Below, in pieces: positions 4,959 to 9,467 of a DNA stretch of 9,467 bases. How positions within the stretch are numbered: position 1 is the first letter of the stretch; the number at the start of each line of letters is the position of its first letter. The notes under the pieces were generated by a model, which worked only from the letters and a program-made list of their open reading frames with translations, had not been told where the DNA came from and made no database searches. The stretch is from contig JAMOAF010000283.1 in the NCBI GenBank assembly GCA_023621895.1, positions 1 through 9,467 on the forward strand, written 5' to 3'. The position numbers and the translations under genes were made by a program. Source of the stretch: Planctomycetota bacterium (GTDB taxonomy: Bacteria > Planctomycetota > Planctomycetia > Pirellulales > Thermoguttaceae).

Positions 4959-7766
4959 ATGACGCGCAGACATCGATCCCACATCGTGCTGCTGGCTGCA
5001 ACCCTCGCCTGCCTGCCGGCAATCGCCCCGGCCGCCGAGAAGGCCAAGATCACCTCGCCGAAGGAAGAATTCGGTTTCCAACTGGGCGACGACTACTGCC
5101 TGGCCAACTACCAGCAGCTTTCCGCGTATTGGCGCAAGCTCGACCGGGAGTCGGACCGGCTCAAGGTCGAGGTGATCGGCGAGTCGGAAGAAGGCCGCGA
5201 GATGCTCATGGCGATCCTCACCGCGCCAAGGAACCACAAGAAGCTCGGCCGCTACCAGGAGATTTCCCGCCGCCTGGCGCTGGCCGAGGGATTGGCCGAG
5301 GAAGAAGCCCAGAAACTCGCCGCGGAAGGCAAGGCCGTGGTCTGGATCGACGGAGGCCTGCACGGCACGGAGGTCCTCGGCGCCCAGCAGTTGATGGAGA
5401 CCGTTTACCAGATGGTCAGCCGCGACGACGAGGAGATGCAGCGTTTCCTCCGCGATGTGGTCGTCCTCTGCTGTTGCCCCAACCCGGACGGCCTCGAGCT
5501 GGTGGCCGACTGGTACATGCGCGAGCCGGAGCCCAAGAAGCGGTCGCTGAGCGGGCTTCCCCGCCTCTATCAGAAATACATCGGGCATGACAACAACCGC
5601 GACTTCATCATGGTCACGCAGAAGGAGACCGAGGCGGTCTGCCGCGTCTTCTTTCACCAGTGGTTCCCCCAGATCATCTACAACCACCACCAGTCGGGCC
5701 CCGCCGGCACCGTGATGTTCGCCCCGCCGTTTCGCGATCCCTTCAACTACAATCTCGACCCCCTCGTCCCCCTGGGGATCGACCTGGTCGGCGCGGCAAT
5801 GCACAACCGCTTCGCCGCCGAAGGAAAGCCGGGGGTCACCATGCGCGGCGGGGCAAATTACTCGACATGGTGGAACGGCGGCCTCCGCACGGTCGGTTAT
5901 TTCCACAACATGATCGGCCTGCTCACCGAAACCATCGGCCATCCGACGCCGATGCGGATCTCGCTGCAAGTCGACAGGCAGCTCCCCTCCGGAAATCTGC
6001 CGTTTCCCATCGCGCCGCAGGCATGGCACTTCCGCCAGTCCGTGGACTACGCGCTGACGGCCAATTGGGCCGTCATCGACGTCGCCTCCCGCCACCGCGA
6101 GCAATTCCTCATGAATGCCTACCGGATGGGCAAGAACTCGATCGACCGCGGCAGCAGCGACCACTGGACGATGCGGCCGCGCCGGATCGAAGCGGCGCAG
6201 CGGGCACTTGCAGAGCAGAAACAAAAACAGGGCGACTCGGGCGCGGAAGCCAGGCCCGAGGGGGATGCGTCCAAGGCCAAGGACCAAGCCGCGGCCAAGA
6301 AGCCGGAGGTCTTCGCCGACGTCCTCCACAGCCCGGCCGAGCGCGACCCGCGCGGCTACATCCTCCCTTCGGACCAGCCGGACTTTCCCACGGCCACCAA
6401 GTTCGTCAACGCCTTGATCAAGACCGGGGTGACCGTCGAGCGCGCAAGCGCGGCGTTCGAAGTCGCCGGCAAGACCTATCCGGAAGGCTCGTACGTCGTC
6501 CGCACCGCCCAGGCCTTCCGCCCGCACGTCCTCGACCTGTTCGAGCCCCAGGATCACCCCCACGACATTCCGTATCCGGGCGGGCCTCCGACGCCTCCTT
6601 ATGACAATGCCGGCTGGACCCTTGCTTATCAAATGGGCGTCGTGTTCGATCGCCTGCTGGATGGTTTTTCCGGACCGTTTACGCCGATCGAAGGGCTGGC
6701 CAAACCGCCGGCCGGCGCCGTGCCGAAGCCCGAATCGGCCGCCGGGTTCCTGCTCGACCGCGCCGCCAACGATTCGTTCCTCGCCGTCAACCGGCTGCTC
6801 GGCAAGCGATTCCGCGTCCAGCGCCTCCGGCAGCCATTCGAGGCCGCGGGCAAGACCCATCCGGCCGGCACGTGGTACATTCCCAGCGGCGCGGAGGTCC
6901 TCCCCGTGCTCCAGCAATTGGCCGACCAGCTCGGGCTCGATTTCCTCCCGGCCGCCAAGCCGTTCGAGGTGGATCGGGCCGACCTGCGCAGCCCGCGGAT
7001 CGGACTCTGGGACCGCTACGGCGGTTCGATGGAGTCGGGCTGGACGCGTTGGATTCTGGAGCAATTCGAGTTTGACTTCCGGGTGGTCTATCCGCCCGAG
7101 CTGGACAAAGGTGCGCTGAAAGACCGCTACGATGTCCTGATCTTCGTCAGCGGCGCGGTGCCCGACTCGCTCCGCAGCGGCCTGAAAGCCGCGGATGAGA
7201 AGTCCATCCCCGAGGAGTACCGCGGCCGTTCGGGAAGCATCACCGCCGACAAGACGCTGCCGCAATTGAAGGCGTTCCTGGAGGCCGGGGGCACGATCCT
7301 GGCGATCGGCAGCTCGACGTCGCTGGCCCGCCATCTGGACATCCCCGTCCGCAATGCGCTGATGGAAATGGGCGCCGATGGCAAGCCCAAGTCGCTCGGC
7401 AGCGAAAAGTTCTACGTGCCGGGCTCACTCCTTCGCATGCGGCTCGATGCAGCCAATCCGCTCGCCGCGGGCTTGCCCGAGCAAGTAGATGTCTTCTTCG
7501 GCAGAAACCCCGCGTTCCACCTCGGGCCCGAGGCCGTGCTGCGCGGGGTCCGCCCGGTCGCCTGGTTCGACACCGCCGCCCCGTTGCGGAGCGGCTGGGC
7601 ATGGGGGCAGCAATACTTGAACGGCGCCATCGCAATCGCCGAGGCCCCGGTCGGAAAGGGCTCGCTGCTGCTCTACGGTCCGGAGATCGCCGCCAGGGCG
7701 CAGTCGCACGGCACGTTCAAACTCCTGTTCAACGGGATCTACCACGCCCCCGAAGCGGAACGGTAG
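4959..7766 (+). CDS. Secreted M14-family zinc carboxypeptidase with C-terminal amidotransferase-like domain
   Basis: The predicted product is an exported zinc peptidase of 935 residues. ATG 4959 was chosen because it gives a clean Sec signal peptide (about 1-26, hydrophobic IVLLAATLACLPAIAPA, cleavage after APA) and has AAAGG ten bases upstream. The open frame extends back to 4794, overlapping ymdB, without a signal-like start. M14 landmarks in order: zinc ligands H135 and E138 in GGLHGTEVLG, NPDG at 175-178, the substrate-binding N-R pair in DNNRDF (N213, R214), the third zinc ligand in YNHHQSG (H243 or H244), and the likely catalytic Glu in LLTETIGHPT (E324). Spacings agree with carboxypeptidase A. 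A charged Ala/Lys/Gln linker spans about 412-450. Residues about 678-929 look like a class I glutamine-amidotransferase-like fold (DVLIFVSG, FLEAGGTILAIGSSTSLA, GSLLLYGPE), as in other 850-950 residue M14 proteins of environmental bacteria. Substrate unknown. It follows ymdB by 137 bp. Confidence 0.9.
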   Translation: MTRRHRSHIVLLAATLACLPAIAPAAEKAKITSPKEEFGFQLGDDYCLANYQQLSAYWRKLDRESDRLKVEVIGESEEGREMLMAILTAPRNHKKLGRYQEISRRLALAEGLAEEEAQKLAAEGKAVVWIDGGLHGTEVLGAQQLMETVYQMVSRDDEEMQRFLRDVVVLCCCPNPDGLELVADWYMREPEPKKRSLSGLPRLYQKYIGHDNNRDFIMVTQKETEAVCRVFFHQWFPQIIYNHHQSGPAGTVMFAPPFRDPFNYNLDPLVPLGIDLVGAAMHNRFAAEGKPGVTMRGGANYSTWWNGGLRTVGYFHNMIGLLTETIGHPTPMRISLQVDRQLPSGNLPFPIAPQAWHFRQSVDYALTANWAVIDVASRHREQFLMNAYRMGKNSIDRGSSDHWTMRPRRIEAAQRALAEQKQKQGDSGAEARPEGDASKAKDQAAAKKPEVFADVLHSPAERDPRGYILPSDQPDFPTATKFVNALIKTGVTVERASAAFEVAGKTYPEGSYVVRTAQAFRPHVLDLFEPQDHPHDIPYPGGPPTPPYDNAGWTLAYQMGVVFDRLLDGFSGPFTPIEGLAKPPAGAVPKPESAAGFLLDRAANDSFLAVNRLLGKRFRVQRLRQPFEAAGKTHPAGTWYIPSGAEVLPVLQQLADQLGLDFLPAAKPFEVDRADLRSPRIGLWDRYGGSMESGWTRWILEQFEFDFRVVYPPELDKGALKDRYDVLIFVSGAVPDSLRSGLKAADEKSIPEEYRGRSGSITADKTLPQLKAFLEAGGTILAIGSSTSLARHLDIPVRNALMEMGADGKPKSLGSEKFYVPGSLLRMRLDAANPLAAGLPEQVDVFFGRNPAFHLGPEAVLRGVRPVAWFDTAAPLRSGWAWGQQYLNGAIAIAEAPVGKGSLLLYGPEIAARAQSHGTFKLLFNGIYHAPEAER

Positions 7767-7780
7767 CTTTCCTACTCCGT
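7760..7780. terminator. Weak possible bidirectional terminator between convergent genes
   Basis: ACGGTAG (7760-7766) can pair with CTA (7772-7774) and CCGT (7777-7780) around a 5-base loop with a 2-base bulge. Both stop codons, TAG of the peptidase and TAG of the minus-strand lipoprotein, lie in the stem. No strong T-run follows on either side, so function is uncertain. No better candidate exists in the 5-bp gap. Confidence 0.2.
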
Positions 7781-8191
7781 CTTTGCCGACTCAAGAACCT
7801 TGATATAGGCTTTCGGGTCCTTCCGCAAAGCTTGCTGGCACTCGGCGGAGCAGACGAAGATATCTTGCTTGGCAATATTCACCTTGATCGGAGTTCCATT
7901 CGCTCCAAGCATCTTCCCATCGACCGGGCAGACGCGCTGCGCCAGCGCCGCCGGCCGGTCGCTTTCAGGAACATCCAACAACTCGGGGGCCTGCTCCTGC
8001 GGGGCGCCACCGCCCCCGCAGCCGGAGATGACCGGCGCCGTGACCAAGACCGATAGAACCTCCCGGGGCTTGAAATTCGCTCGCGGCCGTGTATCCTGAT
8101 GGGCAAGGGTGTTAGGGTAATTCGCGGAAGAGGAAGCCAGTTTTCCACACGACTCCTTCGGTGCGCGCAAGCCGATGCAGAATATCCTCAT
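7772..8191 (-). CDS. Small lipoprotein with TRASH/YHS-like three-cysteine domain
   Basis: The frame encodes up to 139 residues. A lipobox-like ISGC (Cys58 in this numbering) follows a short hydrophobic run (VLSVLVTAPVISGC) and precedes a GGGG tract and a Pro/Glu-rich spacer, as in a lipid-anchored envelope protein. The C-terminal part carries CPVDGK (C88) and, 25 residues later, CSAEC (C114 and C118), followed by LRKDPKAYIKVLE. The pattern Cys-x25-Cys-x3-Cys and the tail resemble TRASH/YHS metal-binding domains, which bind copper or other metals. Metal binding is inferred. The start is unsettled: the ATG at 8191 leaves an odd non-hydrophobic 40-residue N-terminus and overlaps the divergent gene by 17 bp, while TTG at 8047 (after GGGAGG, 11-base spacer) leaves too little before the lipobox. 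The true start may be non-standard. The gene converges on the peptidase gene, with 5 bp between the stops. Confidence 0.75.
   Translation of the reverse strand: MRIFCIGLRAPKESCGKLASSSANYPNTLAHQDTRPRANFKPREVLSVLVTAPVISGCGGGGAPQEQAPELLDVPESDRPAALAQRVCPVDGKMLGANGTPIKVNIAKQDIFVCSAECQQALRKDPKAYIKVLESAKTE
8070..8097 (+). promoter_or_regulatory. Candidate sigma70-type promoter for the membrane-protein gene
   Basis: TTGAAA (8070-8075) and TATCCT (8092-8097) are separated by 16 bases. They match the -35 consensus at five of six positions and the -10 at four of six. Transcription would begin near 8104, leaving a leader of about 70 bases before ATG 8175. The site lies inside the longest version of the minus-strand lipoprotein frame, which is a mild argument for that gene starting further in. 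Such matches also occur by chance. Confidence 0.25.
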
Positions 8192-9467
8192 CGACTGGGA
8201 AATGCTGCCGACGACATGGTTCTACATGTCGTCGTTGATGATCCTGGGCATCTTTTTCAAGTTTCAGCGTTTTTTCTGCATCCGCAATCTCGACCTGGTC
8301 GGGCTCGTGACCTTCTCTCCGGGGCTGCTCCTGGTGGCCTATGGCCAGCAGCGGTTGGGCTACGTCTGGCTGTTCACGGTCGGGGCGTTGTTCCTGATCC
8401 GACTGCTGGTCGACCAGATTCTCGTCCGCCGCCCGCTGCTGGAGCCCAATCTGAATGCCAGCGGTCTGACCTTTACCGGCGCGGCGCTGGTGGTCTTCCT
8501 CCTGGCCAACGTGATTACGAACAAGGCCGCGCCGTTGGCCGAGCGGGCGCTGGAGGGCAGCTTGCCCGTCCATGGCGCCGGCTACGAATCGATCTACGCG
8601 TTTGCCAATTTGCAGGTCGAGCAGCCCGGCACGCAGACCCCGGGCGCGGCCCTCAGCGCCGAAGCGAGCCAGACGGGCGCGGCCGAGGTGGCGGACGCCG
8701 CCAAGGTCCGCCGAGTGCCGGCCGCCGCCCCGCGAACGATCGCCGTCGTGGGTCACCTGGTGCTCGTGCTCGGAATGGTCTTCATCGGCTACCGCCACTT
8801 CAGCAACTTCCAGACCGGGGTGGCGGCGGCCTCGCTGTTCCTGCTCCTCCCCTACACCAGCCAGATGACCAGCCGCATCGACCATGTCGTGCCCGCTTTC
8901 CTCTTGGTCTGGGCGTTGGCGGCCTACCGGCGGCCGATCGCCGCCGGAATCCTCATCGGCCTGGCCGGCGTGTTCATCTTCTACCCGTTTTTCCTGCTGC
9001 CGCTCTGGTGCAGTTTCTACTGGAAGCGGGGATTCGTTCGCTTCAGCATCGGCGTGCTGATCGCCGTGGCCGTGATGCTGGTCTTCTGGGCGGCCACGTC
9101 ACAGCAAATCCAGGCGCTGAGCGACCAGCTCCTCGACCTGGTCGGCGTCCAGTCCTTCCAGGCCGACAAGGCCGACGGATTCTGGACGGCCGAGAGCCAC
9201 CGGGCCTACCGCATCCCGGTGATGGCGGCGTTTGTCGCGGTCTCTTGCGGGCTCGCCCTCTGGCCCGCCCAGAAGCACCTCGGCACGCTGCTGAGCTGCT
9301 CGGCCCTGGTGATGCTCGGGGCCCAATTCTGGCATCCCTACCAGGGCGGACTTTACATGGGCTGGTACCTGCCGCTGCTGGTGCTGACCGTATTTCGCCC
9401 GAATCTCGAGGACCGCGTGGCCCTGACGACCGTCGACGACCTTTTCGGCACGCGGCGGCGAGGCGGG
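8175..9467 (+). CDS. Polytopic inner-membrane protein, C-terminally partial, possibly GT-C-like
   Basis: The frame starts at ATG 8175, the first possible start after the in-frame TAA at 8118-8120, and is still open at the window edge after 431 codons. No clear Shine-Dalgarno precedes it. About twelve hydrophobic segments are visible, near residues 14-30, 39-57, 62-80, 97-115, 188-205, 212-228, 237-251, 255-277, 290-307, 346-363, 369-385 and 395-407. Between the fourth and fifth lies a 70-residue loop rich in Ala, Glu and Gln (about 118-187). The stretch AYRRPIAAGILIGLAGVFIF with the following YPFFLLPLW resembles the membrane core of GT-C glycosyltransferase-like proteins (DUF2029 style), but I see no catalytic acidic motif in an early loop, so this is only a suggestion. 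The hydrophilic last 20 residues suggest that the protein ends soon after the window. It is divergent from the lipoprotein gene. Confidence 0.8.
   Translation, partial: MQNILIDWEMLPTTWFYMSSLMILGIFFKFQRFFCIRNLDLVGLVTFSPGLLLVAYGQQRLGYVWLFTVGALFLIRLLVDQILVRRPLLEPNLNASGLTFTGAALVVFLLANVITNKAAPLAERALEGSLPVHGAGYESIYAFANLQVEQPGTQTPGAALSAEASQTGAAEVADAAKVRRVPAAAPRTIAVVGHLVLVLGMVFIGYRHFSNFQTGVAAASLFLLLPYTSQMTSRIDHVVPAFLLVWALAAYRRPIAAGILIGLAGVFIFYPFFLLPLWCSFYWKRGFVRFSIGVLIAVAVMLVFWAATSQQIQALSDQLLDLVGVQSFQADKADGFWTAESHRAYRIPVMAAFVAVSCGLALWPAQKHLGTLLSCSALVMLGAQFWHPYQGGLYMGWYLPLLVLTVFRPNLEDRVALTTVDDLFGTRRRGG

Noticed and set aside
4674..7334. 886-codon open frame on the minus strand opposite the peptidase gene
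   Set aside because: It is a shadow of strong G/C third-position bias in the sense gene. Its translation is low-complexity (runs of Gly, Arg, Val, Asp) with no motif, whereas the sense frame has a signal peptide and complete M14 residues.
8112..8885. 257-codon minus-strand frame opposite the membrane protein
   Set aside because: Its translation is rich in Gln, His, Arg and Asp, typical of the reverse complement of Leu/Val/Ala-rich membrane codons.

Overview
The window is GC-rich bacterial chromosome whose coding frames strongly favour G or C at the third codon position. The gene content fits a member of the Planctomycetota, probably Pirellulales-like. That placement is an inference from composition, protein style and gene mix, because the window holds no rRNA or other phylogenetic marker. 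I see no rRNA, tRNA, CRISPR array, insertion sequence, transposase or phage gene.

Layout: (1) Positions 1-1260 are read on the minus strand. They hold tilS, the tRNA-Ile2 lysidine synthetase, followed 38 bp downstream by an open frame that runs off the left edge. (2) Positions 1261-2384 form a gap of about 1.1 kb with no convincing long gene. It contains a striking palindromic element built from 7-bp repeats (1301-1421), a separated 10-bp inverted repeat (1517-1580), a 32-codon membrane-type frame broken by an in-frame TGA (1651-1749), a nested hairpin (1772-1815) and a doubtful 107-codon frame (1895-2218). (3) Positions 2385-4821 are rny (RNase Y) and ymdB (a calcineurin-like phosphodiesterase), 25 bp apart and probably one transcript. 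This pairing is also known from Bacillus. (4) Positions 4959-7766 encode a large secreted M14-type metallopeptidase fused to a C-terminal glutamine-amidotransferase-like fold. (5) Positions 7772-8191 (minus strand) encode a small lipoprotein with a TRASH/YHS-like three-cysteine metal-binding motif. It converges on the peptidase with only 5 bp between the stop codons. (6) From 8175 to the right edge runs a polytopic membrane protein, divergent from the lipoprotein and cut by the window end.

Functionally the left half is RNA-centred housekeeping: tRNA decoding (TilS), mRNA turnover (RNase Y) and a phosphodiesterase that in Bacillus acts on 2',3'-cyclic nucleotides (YmdB). The right half is envelope-associated: an exported peptidase, a lipoprotein and a membrane protein. 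I find no complete new defence or mobile system. The least explained DNA is the tilS-rny gap.
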